Of a stretch of DNA of 59,067 nt, positions 15,371 to 25,683 are shown piece by piece. A model generated the notes under the pieces. It had not been told where the DNA came from and did not search any database. It saw only the letters and a list, made by a program, of their open reading frames with translations. A program made the translations under genes and the position numbers. The stretch lies in NCBI GenBank assembly GCA_913020045.1, contig CAJWBE010000027.1, positions 1 through 59,067 of the forward strand, given 5' to 3'. Position 1 is the first letter of the stretch, and the number at the start of each line of letters is the position of its first letter. The DNA is from an uncultured Oleiphilus sp. GTDB lineage: Bacteria > Pseudomonadota > Gammaproteobacteria > Pseudomonadales > Oleiphilaceae.

Positions 15371-17899
15371 CTAAAAGCTTGAATCCAGCTCAACATCACG
15401 TTGCGCAAAAACCAATCCAAGTGAGCCTGGCTGGATCCATAGCAGGCTCATTAAATTTCCTGGGGTGCTGCCTTCGTCAGAGGCGTGGCTCATAAAACCT
15501 TTCAAAGTAAGAGGATTTCCGGCTTCTAACAATTCCGGAAAAGTGATTTCGACTTCACCGCCGGAAAAGCGGCAGTCCGTGCTTGTGTCTTGAATCAAGT
15601 TTGCGGCGAGTTGTTCCTCGCTATCCTTAATGGTGCTGATGGTATTTTCTTCGTTGTCATGTTCGGTTTTAATATAACGAAGCGAAATGGTGGCAGAGCA
15701 GTCCGCAATACTACTGGCGCTAATCAAGAGTTCGCTATCCGTGAGATTTCTAAATGTAGTGGCCGCGTTCTCGCCAGCGCCCATTTCTACCGTGTTGCCC
15801 TGAATTTTGAAACGGTAAGGGCTTTCATCACTTCTAAAAACGGGTGTCGAGTTCCTTAGTTCGGCAGCAACGATTAACCCTCGTCCCTCGTCTCGTGTGT
15901 CGAGAGAGAACGCAAGATGTTTTCCGTTTTGAGTGCTATGCCCTAATGGCGCTCGTGAACCGCCGTCCAAACCTAGCAGGCCTTGCACGGAACTGCTTCC
16001 TAGAGGGTTTTGCTGTGTAACCTCTTCAGTGTCAATGGTATAGATACTTCTAACGATGTTAGCGAGGGGGTCAGAAGACGAAGCCTCTACAAAAGAGTCA
16101 ACAAGTCGCTCAAGTGTTAAGCTTTGGTAGTGTGTATCAGGTTGTGTTTGTGTTACCGAGAAGTTGCTATCTGCTATCCATTTAAACGTGTCGGCACTGA
16201 CTTTAATGGTTGGGTCACTAATTTCCAATTTAAGTCCATAGCTAAGCACGCCGTACTCTTTCCCTCTTAAGTCTGCTGCACTGAAGTCACTGTTTGTTTC
16301 CTGCCCGTGTATTTCCCAACTATAAATATTTGCTTGCTCTCGTTCCTCATCAATTGAGAATGTTGCGCCCGCAGTTAGTGTCGAAAGGTTGAATGCTTTT
16401 CCGCCGCCATAATAGGCTGAAGTAAGCCAAGTTGGCGATGACAAGTAATCAAGCGTTATATTGTTTTGGGTTGAAGTGAAAGAAGGTTCAACATAGTTTG
16501 ATTGATAAAGCCGAGAATAGATCGGATCGTAATTCCAGCCGATAATTTGAGAATTGGATTCGCGGCCTAATATTTGTTGTGGGATATCTCGGTCGAGTAG
16601 CAATTGCCCCTCGGTACTCAAGAATCGACTAAATACACTGGCTGCCTGTTCACTTTGGTTGCTTAGATCTCCATTTTGTATAGAGGAACTATAAAACTGA
16701 AAGCTGTCTTCATCGATTTCAAAGTAATTGTTGTTAGCATTGATGAGTACTGACGTTCGTGCGAAAGGAAGCAATGGAACCGCCGCATCGCGGCGTATTT
16801 CTCGAAGGTCGGTGTTAGTGATCAGCTTGGGATAGATAGGCTGAGTATTAATGCTGTCGCCGTCGATATTTTTCAGCTCACCTGCGTCAATAATGCTTGA
16901 GCTTGCGGCTGATAGTATCACTTCGTTTGAGCCATCACTGGGTCGATAATCGTTCATTGCAATATTGAAGTAGCTACTGTTGTATTCGCGAGTCCAAGGG
17001 GTAGCATCCAGGGGGATCTCTGTACGTGGTGTGCCCTTCGCAATAGGTGACTCTGTCCTTAGTATCTCTTGGACCGCAATGTCTACTGCATTGCTAAAGC
17101 CAGTATTGTTTTCAAGCAAAGCAAGTGACTGGTTAAAGCCCGTTGTTTTTTCAAATTCAATTTCAAAGAACGCGGCATTCGTGGACGCATTTTTCAGTAG
17201 CTGCACTTTGGCTCTATGCTGTGTATTGCAGTCGATGTTTGGATTTGAGCAAGGTAGTAATTGTTCGAGAGTGGCGTTGTTATTGATTGCATTGAAGAGT
17301 GTGTTGATCACGTAAGTGGTACCGATATTGATATCGATTGGATTCAGAATGTTTGATTCGGTGTCGCCTGTTTCGTATAAGGGGCCATAGAAGGCTGCGC
17401 CGTTTGGAAGGTCCACTTTGATGACGAGGTTGATTTGGGGTTCGAGTTTGTCTCTGAATTTGATGACATAGTTGCCATTTTCTAGTTCTTCAACTTCATA
17501 AAGCGGTTCAGCGGTAGCGGTGCTGGAGTCGAGCGAGCCGCTCAGATTGGGGCCTAGCGCGACGACGGAAATAGCGTTTTTTGATAATGATGTGATACTG
17601 CTCAAGCCTCTGAAGGCAAATGCTTTTGCGGGGGTTAACGCGTCAAAAATCATATCTTCTAGTTTAATGTCTGATCCGGCGACTAGGTCGTCGAGCATGC
17701 CCGACGTAGCCTCGATATTTATCCCTATCGTACTTTGAAATCCCGTCGTTGCGTCTGAAGAGGATGACGACTGGTTGCCGCCACTTAAGCTCGGCACGCC
17801 GCAGCCACTCAATAGGGCTGATAGCAGGATAAAAAAGAGCGGAAGAGAGAGAAGACGATATTGCATTGACTGAAAAAACCTATGGGTGTTGGGCGCCAT
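15371..17899 (-). CDS. Large hypothetical lipoprotein
   Basis: I do not recognise a family for this 842-residue protein. It has a lipoprotein signal (hydrophobic LSLPLFFILLSALLSGC with lipobox LLSGC, acylated Cys about residue 33), then a Ser-rich linker (SSSSSDATTGF) typical of outer-membrane lipoproteins. The mature part is rich in Ser, Asn, Thr and Asp and looks like extended beta structure. It contains one LPCSNPNIDCN pair that could form a disulphide and late segments such as ADCSATISLRY. A downstream ATG (17866) would give a shorter, cleaner signal peptide; neither start has a clear ribosome-binding site. It is coupled to the YkvA-like gene. An envelope role is all that can be said. Confidence 0.75.
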   Translation of the reverse strand: MAPNTHRFFQSMQYRLLSLPLFFILLSALLSGCGVPSLSGGNQSSSSSDATTGFQSTIGINIEATSGMLDDLVAGSDIKLEDMIFDALTPAKAFAFRGLSSITSLSKNAISVVALGPNLSGSLDSSTATAEPLYEVEELENGNYVIKFRDKLEPQINLVIKVDLPNGAAFYGPLYETGDTESNILNPIDINIGTTYVINTLFNAINNNATLEQLLPCSNPNIDCNTQHRAKVQLLKNASTNAAFFEIEFEKTTGFNQSLALLENNTGFSNAVDIAVQEILRTESPIAKGTPRTEIPLDATPWTREYNSSYFNIAMNDYRPSDGSNEVILSAASSSIIDAGELKNIDGDSINTQPIYPKLITNTDLREIRRDAAVPLLPFARTSVLINANNNYFEIDEDSFQFYSSSIQNGDLSNQSEQAASVFSRFLSTEGQLLLDRDIPQQILGRESNSQIIGWNYDPIYSRLYQSNYVEPSFTSTQNNITLDYLSSPTWLTSAYYGGGKAFNLSTLTAGATFSIDEEREQANIYSWEIHGQETNSDFSAADLRGKEYGVLSYGLKLEISDPTIKVSADTFKWIADSNFSVTQTQPDTHYQSLTLERLVDSFVEASSSDPLANIVRSIYTIDTEEVTQQNPLGSSSVQGLLGLDGGSRAPLGHSTQNGKHLAFSLDTRDEGRGLIVAAELRNSTPVFRSDESPYRFKIQGNTVEMGAGENAATTFRNLTDSELLISASSIADCSATISLRYIKTEHDNEENTISTIKDSEEQLAANLIQDTSTDCRFSGGEVEITFPELLEAGNPLTLKGFMSHASDEGSTPGNLMSLLWIQPGSLGLVFAQRDVELDSSF

Positions 17900-18011
17900 T
17901 GCCAGACGGGCGCGCTAATGGGTAGTCAATGTACCCAAAATGCTCAGTGCTTAGAAGTGCCAAGTCGGTAAACTGTGACCCTTTTCGTGAGATTATAGGC
18001 GGCAGGGGCTT

Positions 18012-20780
18012 TCAGGCGCTGTTCGAGTCATGCCAGTTCATCAGCTGGTCTATCGCATTGATCAACTGATCAAATCGCGCAGGGAAGTTTTTTGCATTAG
18101 TTTTTATTGCATGTTCAGCCTGCATTGCTGCATTTCTGAGCTGTGGTACGCCGCAATAATGGCAGGCTCCGTGCAGCGCGTGGATCCGAGATTCCAAATT
18201 GTTTAATGCTGACGCGGTGTGGTCGCTCAGCAGACTATCTCGCTCTTCTGGCAGTTTATTTAGAAGCTTACTAAGTAACTCTGATGCCAGTGATGCATTT
18301 CCATTGCAAAGGTGGGTGCCTTCAGTTTGGTCGACGACGAGTAGCGCGCCAGTATTAGCCTGCGCGAGCTGCTCGATATCTTCAGCCTTAGTTGGCGCTT
18401 TCTTGCGTAATGATTCGCACTCAGGAAGATATTGCACGAGCGTTCCGACGAGGTTGGACTCCCGGATCGGTTTGGTAATTAAGCTATCAAAGCCTTGGCT
18501 CAAGAAAGACTGCTTTTCTTCTGGTAGGGCATATGCTGTTAAGGCAATGATCGCTGAATTCTTATAGGCGGGAAGATTGTTACGCAGTTTCTTCATGGTT
18601 TGTATGCCGTCCATACCAGGCATTTGAATATCCATAAAAATGACTGGGTAATGGTATTCGTTGCACAGGCTCAGTGCCTCAAAGCCATCCCGTGCTCGAT
18701 TAGAATTAACACCTAGGTCATCCAGCAAAGCACTTATCAGATCCAAATTAATTTCATTGTCGTCGACGACAAGCACTTTGTGCGGGCTTGCCAAGGTTAG
18801 TTTACTGGAATTTTGTTCTGGCGGTTTAGCCTCGGGTGCGAGTGTGAACAGCTCGCAGAGTCCGTTATAAACGCGGCGATGCGTTAATGGTTTGATGATG
18901 TGGACGGACGAGAGATTTATCGGATTAAGGTCATAGTCGTCGAGTGTTGGTGTGACTAGCGCAACTTTATGGTTTGCTTGAACGAGCCGCTCCAGCAGCG
19001 AAGCCGGACGCTCTTGGCTGAGTGCTGCTTTGTCTAGCGCAACACAAATAAAATCAAAAACGCCTGTTGCGGTGTATGTGAACGCTTGGGCCTCTAGCTC
19101 GTCCAACGATTCGCAAAAATGGAAATCTACGCCCCAGCTGTTTAGTAAGTGCTGTAGCGCAAGTTGTGGTGCGCCAGCACGTTCGAAGCACAGCGCAGAT
19201 AAGCCTTTCAAAGGGGAGTTGCCCGGTAGCTGTTCTATGTGTTCTGCCGAGTCGATAGGCAGAGTAAACCAGAAGGTAGAGCCTTGTCCCAGCTCGCTAT
19301 CAAAACCGATGAGCCCCCCCATCTGTTCGATTAGTTTTTTACTGATTGTTAAGCCTAGTCCGGTGCCTCCATAGTTGCGGGCCGTAGATGCATCTGCTTG
19401 GGAGAATGCATTGAATATCGAGTGCTGCTGCGCCCTCGATAAGCCTACACCGGTATCTGAAATGGATATCTTGATTGACTCCAAAGAGTCATCGAACTCT
19501 TGCTCATGTAGCATGACTCGAATAACAACTTCCCCGGCCTGCGTGAACTTGATCGCATTATTTACGAGATTCGTGACCACTTGTTTGATGCGCAGTGAGT
19601 CGCCCAAAATAGTGTGGGGGACGTCTTGAAAGTGCAGGTGCACGAGCTCAAGGTTTTTGGCATGGGCGGTAGGCGCCATCATCATGACGACATCGTCTAT
19701 TAAGTCTCTAACCTCAAGTGTTCCCTTATCGAGGAGTAGTTTTCCGGCCTCGATCTTTGAGAAGTCTAGAATGTCGTTAATGATCATGAGCAAGATTTCA
19801 GACGATTTCTTGATCGTTGATAAATGCTCTATTTGCCGACCATGTAACTGGCTTTTTAGAAGTAGATTAGTAAAGCCGATGATGCCGTTAAGAGGGGTTC
19901 TTATCTCGTGGCTCATGTTGGCCAAGAACTCTGATTTGGTGCGGTTCGCCAGTACGGCTTGTTTTCGGGCGATATCGAGCTCAACGTTCTGAACTTCGAT
20001 CGTTTCAAGCGTTTCGCGTAAGTCCTCAGTGGTTTTTTTAATCTCAGTTTTCATGGCCGCTTCAGTTTGCCGTAAGCGACTGGCGAGCAGGTTGATGCCG
20101 GACTCTAAGGCGACTAACTCCGCAGACTTTTTAGGGCTGACCCGTTGCTCTAAGTCGCCCGCAAGTATGAGGTTGACGGTGCTGGAAATTTGCCGAATAG
20201 GTGACGAGACCTTGTTTGCCAAGTAGCGAAGAAGGAATATGGACAGCGAGGCGATCATCACAAAATAGCCAATCGCCTGCTGTATTCCAGAGGCAATCTC
20301 TTGTTTATAAAAGCGATCGTCGGGTTCGATCAACAGCCAGCCAATAAGGGAAAGTTGACTAGCTGACTCGCTTGCATTGGAATCTCTATTGACCGGGACG
20401 ATATATTGCATCGCGCTTCCGGATGAAAATAACATCGCTTTTAGGCTTGGAAACTGTGGGATTGTTTGTCTTTGGCGGGGCTTAAAGCCTTTGTGTAGTA
20501 ACAAAGTTTTGTTGAGGTTAAAGACCGACAATGCTTTTATTTGGGGTGCTTCAATTAGTGACTGAACAATCTTGTCTGTCTCAGCGTTGGCTTCGAGAAC
20601 GTCATTTTTTTTAAGTTGTTCGACGCTGGTGAATATTAGCTGTTGCAGTCCCGCCTCAAAAGCTGTTTCGAGGTGCGCCAAATGTCGCTGACAAAGATGC
20701 CAGCTCAATGCTGCAATAATGAGCAAGGATAAGGTACTAGCGGGAACTAAAATCCGAGTTCTTAAAGTATAAGGTTTCAT
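18012..20780 (-). CDS. gacS: Hybrid sensor histidine kinase GacS/BarA
   Basis: GacS/BarA starts the phosphorelay to GacA/UvrY that switches on CsrA-titrating small RNAs. Domains in order: membrane segment (about 12-30), periplasmic sensor (about 31-165), second membrane segment (168-188), HAMP (190-240), HisKA with the H1 box [15 protein letters not shown] (His about 291), HATPase with SDTGVGLSR and [13 protein letters not shown], a degenerate receiver-like segment, a true receiver ([10 protein letters not shown] ... [11 protein letters not shown]), and a C-terminal HPt with [10 protein letters not shown]. About 922 residues, normal for the family. The ATG at 20780 is preferred to a TTG one codon upstream. 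It is divergent from cysM, as in pseudomonads, which supports the GacS assignment. Confidence 0.93.
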   Translation of the reverse strand: MKPYTLRTRILVPASTLSLLIIAALSWHLCQRHLAHLETAFEAGLQQLIFTSVEQLKKNDVLEANAETDKIVQSLIEAPQIKALSVFNLNKTLLLHKGFKPRQRQTIPQFPSLKAMLFSSGSAMQYIVPVNRDSNASESASQLSLIGWLLIEPDDRFYKQEIASGIQQAIGYFVMIASLSIFLLRYLANKVSSPIRQISSTVNLILAGDLEQRVSPKKSAELVALESGINLLASRLRQTEAAMKTEIKKTTEDLRETLETIEVQNVELDIARKQAVLANRTKSEFLANMSHEIRTPLNGIIGFTNLLLKSQLHGRQIEHLSTIKKSSEILLMIINDILDFSKIEAGKLLLDKGTLEVRDLIDDVVMMMAPTAHAKNLELVHLHFQDVPHTILGDSLRIKQVVTNLVNNAIKFTQAGEVVIRVMLHEQEFDDSLESIKISISDTGVGLSRAQQHSIFNAFSQADASTARNYGGTGLGLTISKKLIEQMGGLIGFDSELGQGSTFWFTLPIDSAEHIEQLPGNSPLKGLSALCFERAGAPQLALQHLLNSWGVDFHFCESLDELEAQAFTYTATGVFDFICVALDKAALSQERPASLLERLVQANHKVALVTPTLDDYDLNPINLSSVHIIKPLTHRRVYNGLCELFTLAPEAKPPEQNSSKLTLASPHKVLVVDDNEINLDLISALLDDLGVNSNRARDGFEALSLCNEYHYPVIFMDIQMPGMDGIQTMKKLRNNLPAYKNSAIIALTAYALPEEKQSFLSQGFDSLITKPIRESNLVGTLVQYLPECESLRKKAPTKAEDIEQLAQANTGALLVVDQTEGTHLCNGNASLASELLSKLLNKLPEERDSLLSDHTASALNNLESRIHALHGACHYCGVPQLRNAAMQAEHAIKTNAKNFPARFDQLINAIDQLMNWHDSNSA

Positions 20781-20944
20781 CAAGTGTTTGTTCAGTCGCG
20801 GTCTCGGCCGTACGCCCTTGTCAGGGAAGCTTTCGCCATAGAATAACAGGTAATCACCGTCTTCTCAGTGTATCATTCCGCACACATAGTAATCCGCGTT
20901 TTCCGACGCACTCTTGTTTAACATATCCTCAACAGGGAGAGGGA

Positions 20945-21835
20945 ATGACATTTCCGACCATCGAAGATTACGTTGGTAATACGCCTTTGGTTCGTTTGCA
21001 GCGTTTGCCTGGTAACACGAGCAACACCATTTTATTGAAGCTAGAAGGCAATAATCCTGCAGGCTCAGTCAAAGATCGCCCTGCATTAAGCATGATCCAG
21101 CAAGCTGAATTACGCGGCGCTATCAAGCCTGGCGATACCCTGATTGAAGCCACGAGTGGCAATACGGGGATCGCGTTGGCGATGGCTGCCGCCATCAAAG
21201 GCTATAAAATGATTCTGATTATGCCTGATAACATGAGTGCTGAACGAAAAGCCTCTATGGCGGCATATGGCGCACAGATTATTCATGTGACTCGCGAGCA
21301 GAGCATGGAGGGAGCGCGGGACCTGGCACAGACGATGCAGCGAGATGGCAAAGGCATCGTGTTGGATCAGTTTGGTAATCAAGACAACCCACTCGCGCAC
21401 TATAACGGCACAGGTCCAGAAATTTGGCGGCAAAGTGAAGGTAAAGTGACGCACTTTGTTAGCGCAATGGGAACGACCGGCACCATAATGGGAACCTCTC
21501 GATTTTTGAAAGAGAAAAACCCTGCCATTCAAATCGTTGGCTTGCAGCCTATTGAAGGCGCGTCCATACCGGGTATCCGCCGCTGGCCTGAAGCTTATAT
21601 GCCAAGTATTTTTGAAGCGGCTCGAGTGGATCGGGTGATTGATATGGGGCAGCAGGAAGCAGAACAAACAATGAAGGCGCTCGCGTCAAAAGAAGGTGTT
21701 TTTTGTGGCGTGTCTTCTGGTGGCGCGGTAGCGGCAGCGCTGAGGTTGTCTCAAGAGCTTGAAAATGCAGTGATCGCCACCATTATTTGTGATCGCGGCG
21801 ACCGCTATCTATCGACGGGCGTTTTTGAAGGTTAG
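20945..21835 (+). CDS. cysM: Cysteine synthase B
   Basis: CysM is a PLP enzyme that makes cysteine from O-acetylserine and sulfide or thiosulfate. The 296-residue protein has the PLP-lysine motif NNPAGSVKDRPA (Lys43) and the phosphate- and substrate-binding SGNTGIALA and GTTGTIMGTSR loops. It lacks the longer C-terminus of CysK. A GAGAGGGA-type ribosome-binding site precedes the ATG. It is the first gene of the cysM-rlmD-relA-mazG run and is divergent from gacS. Confidence 0.95.
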   Translation: MTFPTIEDYVGNTPLVRLQRLPGNTSNTILLKLEGNNPAGSVKDRPALSMIQQAELRGAIKPGDTLIEATSGNTGIALAMAAAIKGYKMILIMPDNMSAERKASMAAYGAQIIHVTREQSMEGARDLAQTMQRDGKGIVLDQFGNQDNPLAHYNGTGPEIWRQSEGKVTHFVSAMGTTGTIMGTSRFLKEKNPAIQIVGLQPIEGASIPGIRRWPEAYMPSIFEAARVDRVIDMGQQEAEQTMKALASKEGVFCGVSSGGAVAAALRLSQELENAVIATIICDRGDRYLSTGVFEG

Positions 21836-21844
21836 CAAATCTTC

Positions 21845-21858
21845 GGTTAGCGCTAACC
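21845..21858. repeat. Perfect 14-bp palindrome after cysM
   Basis: GGTTAGCGCTAACC is a perfect palindrome eight bases after the cysM stop, in the 155-bp gap before rlmD. It has no loop and no T-tract, so it is not a standard terminator; an operator or chance palindrome are both possible. Confidence 0.3.
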
Positions 21859-21990
21859 TAGCGTCGAAAACAGGCGCAATAAAGAAAAAACAAATGATAG
21901 TAAATATGAGCAGCCTTATCTTCTTAGTAAAAAGATATCGTGCAGTGCTCATGACATGCTTTATCCAATATAGGAAATGATCAGTAGCAC

Positions 21991-23361
21991 ATGGCCAGAC
22001 GCAGACGTAAAAAGGTTCCACAGGAACCGATTCAATGTGACATTCTTAATCTTAGCCATGAAGGGCGAGGTATCGCCAAGCTGGAAGGGAAGACGCAATT
22101 TGTCGAAGGTGCTTTGGCGGGTGAAACCGTCATGGCGCAGTATATTGAGCAACGTGGAAAGTTCGACGAGCTTAAGGCTGTTGAGGTACTAAAGGCATCC
22201 GATGAAAGGGTCGAGCCGCCGTGTGCCCACGCTCAAATATGTGGTGGGTGTAGCCTTCAGCATATGGGCTCTGAGGCACAAATTCAGTTTAAACAATCTG
22301 TATTGAAAGAGCAGTTTGAACACTTTGGAAACTTGTCTCCCGATGAATGGATCGCGCCAATGCAAGGGCCGACATTAGGTTATCGAGGCAAAGCGCGTCT
22401 GGGTGTACGTTACGTATCGAAACGAGAAGAAGTATTGGTTGGGTTTAGAGAGAAACGAAATAGCTTTATTGCAGACATGCGTCAATGTGAAGTGCTGGAC
22501 CCGCGTGTGGGTCATAAGCTACTGGAACTGAGAGAACTAGTCGCGTCGTTAAGCGTCTATCAGTCTTTACCACAGTTCGAGGTGGCAATGGGTGGAGACG
22601 GAATTGAAGGGTATGATTCTGTTGCCCTCGTTGTTCGACATATGAACCCTTTGCTAGATGACGATATTGAGAAGCTAAAAGCGTTTGCGGCCCAGCATAA
22701 TATCGCGATCTACTTGCAGCCCGGCGGTATCGCTACCGTGCATAAAATTTGGCCGGAAAGTGGATTGGAGCGTTTAGCTTATGAATTACCCGTCGCTAAT
22801 CCAGCTAATGAGAGCGACGTAGTAACCATGGCATTTCATCCGATGGATTTCACGCAGGTGAATGCAGAGATTAATCAAAAAATGATTCAGCGGACGTTGG
22901 ACTGGCTTGATATTCAGCCGGGCGAGCGAGTGCTTGATTTGTTTTGTGGCTTGGGCAATTTTACGATCCCCTTAGCCACCAAAGCCGACAAAGTAGTGGG
23001 TGTTGAAGGTGATGATGCAATGGTGGTGCGCGGACGTGAGAACGCTAAGCTGAATAAGCTCGAGAATGTTGAGTTTTTTGGTGCTAACTTGCAAGCTGAC
23101 TTCACTAAAGAAGCATGGGCCGCTGAAGGTTTTGATAAAATATTGATCGACCCACCTCGTTCAGGTGCGCTTGACGTGGTGAATTACTTGGCGAACTTTA
23201 ACGCGAAGCGGGTGGTCTATGTTTCCTGTAATCCTGCAACGTTAGCGAGAGATGCGGGCGTGTTGATTGAGAAGGGTTATCGAATGCTTAATGCCGGTGT
23301 GATGGATATGTTTCCTCATACCACGCATGTTGAGTCGATCGCATTATTTGAGAAAATCTAG
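21991..23361 (+). CDS. rlmD: 23S rRNA (uracil-1939-C5)-methyltransferase
   Basis: RlmD methylates U1939 of 23S rRNA using S-adenosylmethionine. The 456-residue protein has a basic start (MARRRRKK), a TRAM RNA-binding domain (about 15-75), the 4Fe-4S cysteines in [15 protein letters not shown] and MRQCEV, the SAM-binding motif [15 protein letters not shown] (about 312-326), the DPPRSG motif, and the catalytic cysteine in [13 protein letters not shown]. It follows cysM and precedes relA by 26 bp, the usual order in pseudomonads. Confidence 0.96.
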   Translation: MARRRRKKVPQEPIQCDILNLSHEGRGIAKLEGKTQFVEGALAGETVMAQYIEQRGKFDELKAVEVLKASDERVEPPCAHAQICGGCSLQHMGSEAQIQFKQSVLKEQFEHFGNLSPDEWIAPMQGPTLGYRGKARLGVRYVSKREEVLVGFREKRNSFIADMRQCEVLDPRVGHKLLELRELVASLSVYQSLPQFEVAMGGDGIEGYDSVALVVRHMNPLLDDDIEKLKAFAAQHNIAIYLQPGGIATVHKIWPESGLERLAYELPVANPANESDVVTMAFHPMDFTQVNAEINQKMIQRTLDWLDIQPGERVLDLFCGLGNFTIPLATKADKVVGVEGDDAMVVRGRENAKLNKLENVEFFGANLQADFTKEAWAAEGFDKILIDPPRSGALDVVNYLANFNAKRVVYVSCNPATLARDAGVLIEKGYRMLNAGVMDMFPHTTHVESIALFEKI

Positions 23362-23387
23362 TATTTCATCAGGACGGTGAGCGGAAT

Positions 23388-25634
23388 ATGGTCCAGGTAC
23401 GTGAAGACTATATCGCCAACGCAGTTGGTCGTGACGGTGCAGAGAAATGGCTGGAAAGTATTAGTCAGGTCGCTGAGTTTGAGGACATAGAGCTGGTTCG
23501 AAAGGCTTGCTACGCATGTCTTGAAATTGAAGCCAAGCCTCTATCGGAAGATCGGCGCTGGGGGGGCGACCATAATAGTTTTAAAGTGGGTCTGGAAATG
23601 GCGCAAATATTGGTCGGGCTAGAGCTTGACCAAGATGCGATTATTGCTGCGATCCTCTATCGTGCTGTCCGCGAAGAAAAAATGTCGATCGACTTTGTTC
23701 GTAAAGAGTTTGGCAAAAGTGTTAGTAAATTGATCGATGGAGTCGCGCAAATGGCGGCGATTTCGGCGACGCATCGGCCCTTCCATGGCTCTGTTCTGGG
23801 CCAAACGCAAGGCCAGGTTGATAACGTCCGTAAGATGCTAGTAACGATGATCGACGACGTTAGGGTTGTGCTGATTAAGTTGGCGGAGCGCACCTGTGCT
23901 ATTCGGGCGGTCAAAAACTCCAGCGAAGAAAAGCGTCATCGCGTAGCGCGTGAAGTGTTTGATATCTACGCGCCACTAGCGCATCGATTGGGGATCGGGT
24001 ATCTCAAGTGGGAATTAGAAGATTTATCTTTTCGCTACTTACATACCACTGCCTACATGAAAATCGCGAAGCTGCTTGATGAGCGGCGCCTCGATCGTGA
24101 TGACTTTATTCAACGTGTTACCGACAAAATAAAGCTTGAGCTAGAGAATGCTCATATCGAAGGCGATGTCGCTGGCCGCAGTAAACATATCTATAGTATT
24201 TGGCGAAAAATGCGGCGTAAGAATCTCGATTTTTCAGAGATCTATGATATCCGTGCTTTTAGACTGCTGGTGCCTACGATCCCTGACTGCTATGCCGCGC
24301 TAGGTGTTGTTCACGGCCTTTGGCGTCATATTCCTTATGAGTTCGACGATTATATTGCGAACCCCAAAGAGAATGGTTATCGGTCTTTGCATACCGCGGT
24401 GATTGGCCCAGAAGGTAAAGTCATGGAGGTGCAGATTCGAACCGCTGATATGCACGAAGAGGCTGAGTTAGGGGTTTGTGCGCACTGGCGCTACAAAGGG
24501 ACAGATACACGTAATAAATCCTCTTCTTATGAAGAAAAAATCAATTGGTTGCGTCAGGTGCTTGAGTGGCAGGAAGAGGTGGGTGACGTTTCTGAAATCG
24601 CGCATCAACTCAGTGCCGATGTCGGTGCAGACCGAATCTATGTGTTTACGCCGGACGGGCATGTGGTTGACTTGCCTAATGGTGCGACCTCAGTTGATTT
24701 TGCTTATCGTGTCCATACCGAGGTAGGACATGCATGTCGTGGCGCTAAAGTTAATGGTCGTATTGTCCCGCTGACCTACCCCCTGAGAACCGGTGAGCAG
24801 GTTCAAATACTAACATCGAACAAATCTGCACCAAGCCGAGATTGGCTAAATCCCAGCCTGGGCTACATTCAAACCTCTCGCTCTAGAGCGAAGGTTGTGA
24901 ATTGGTTTAAGCAGCAGAATCGAGACAGTAATATTTCTGATGGCCGAGCTTTGCTTGAAGATGAGTTTCGTCGCTTGTCCATTGGTGACATCTCATACAA
25001 AGAGTTGGCGGACCAAGCCAAGTTTGCCTCATCGAGTGACATGTTTGCAGCCATTGGTGCAGGCGACCTAAAACCGACGCATGTGGCGCATGTCGCACAG
25101 AAAATACTGCACCCAAAAGAGCAGCAGTTAGATTTAAGTTTTGATACCGCGAAGCAGATAAAAAAACCAAATGAGAGCAACGAAGACATTCGGATACGAG
25201 GTGTCGGAAGGCTCCTGACTTCGATGGCGAATTGCTGTCATCCCGTGCCGGGTGATCCAATTGTTGGTTACATTACCGTAGGCAGAGGGGTTTCGATTCA
25301 TCGACAGGACTGTATGAATGTTCTTCAGTTAGAGGACATGGAGCCAAACCGCATTATCGAGGTGTCTTGGGGGCGCTCGCCGGAGTCAACGTATAGTGTC
25401 TCGATCGAAGTGCATGCTTATGACCGCGAAGGGTTGTTGAGGGATATTTCTACGGTGCTGGCTAATGAGCAAATAAACGTAACGGGTATTAACACCTACT
25501 CTGACTCGCAAGAGAATACCGCTACGTTGACGATTGTCATGGATATTGACTCTTTAGACGCATTAGGGCGAGTTCTGACTAAAATCAAGCAGCTTCCTAA
25601 TATTATCGAAGTGCGTCGTAAACGCGGCGCTTAA
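23388..25634 (+). CDS. relA: GTP pyrophosphokinase RelA
   Basis: RelA makes (p)ppGpp on stalled ribosomes when uncharged tRNA enters the A site. The 748-residue protein has an N-terminal hydrolase domain that is degenerate (AAILYRAVREEKM where active Rel/SpoT enzymes have an HD pair), then the synthetase domain with the EXDD-type motif EFDDYIANPKENGYRSLHT characteristic of RelA, a TGS domain (about 405-465, IYVFTPDGHVVDLPNGATSVDFAY), a zinc-finger/CHC region (NCCHPVPGD), and a C-terminal ACT domain. It is therefore a synthetase-only enzyme; spoT must be elsewhere. It is placed between rlmD and mazG, and MazG is known to lower ppGpp signalling in E. coli. Confidence 0.97.
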   Translation: MVQVREDYIANAVGRDGAEKWLESISQVAEFEDIELVRKACYACLEIEAKPLSEDRRWGGDHNSFKVGLEMAQILVGLELDQDAIIAAILYRAVREEKMSIDFVRKEFGKSVSKLIDGVAQMAAISATHRPFHGSVLGQTQGQVDNVRKMLVTMIDDVRVVLIKLAERTCAIRAVKNSSEEKRHRVAREVFDIYAPLAHRLGIGYLKWELEDLSFRYLHTTAYMKIAKLLDERRLDRDDFIQRVTDKIKLELENAHIEGDVAGRSKHIYSIWRKMRRKNLDFSEIYDIRAFRLLVPTIPDCYAALGVVHGLWRHIPYEFDDYIANPKENGYRSLHTAVIGPEGKVMEVQIRTADMHEEAELGVCAHWRYKGTDTRNKSSSYEEKINWLRQVLEWQEEVGDVSEIAHQLSADVGADRIYVFTPDGHVVDLPNGATSVDFAYRVHTEVGHACRGAKVNGRIVPLTYPLRTGEQVQILTSNKSAPSRDWLNPSLGYIQTSRSRAKVVNWFKQQNRDSNISDGRALLEDEFRRLSIGDISYKELADQAKFASSSDMFAAIGAGDLKPTHVAHVAQKILHPKEQQLDLSFDTAKQIKKPNESNEDIRIRGVGRLLTSMANCCHPVPGDPIVGYITVGRGVSIHRQDCMNVLQLEDMEPNRIIEVSWGRSPESTYSVSIEVHAYDREGLLRDISTVLANEQINVTGINTYSDSQENTATLTIVMDIDSLDALGRVLTKIKQLPNIIEVRRKRGA

Positions 25635-25683
25635 GCCGTGCTGAAGTTCTTTAGCGTTTAGTTATCTTGTTTGGATCATATTT

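Noticed and set aside
21110-21667. 185-codon open frame antisense to cysM
   Set aside because: Fully within the conserved cysM gene; product has no recognisable features.
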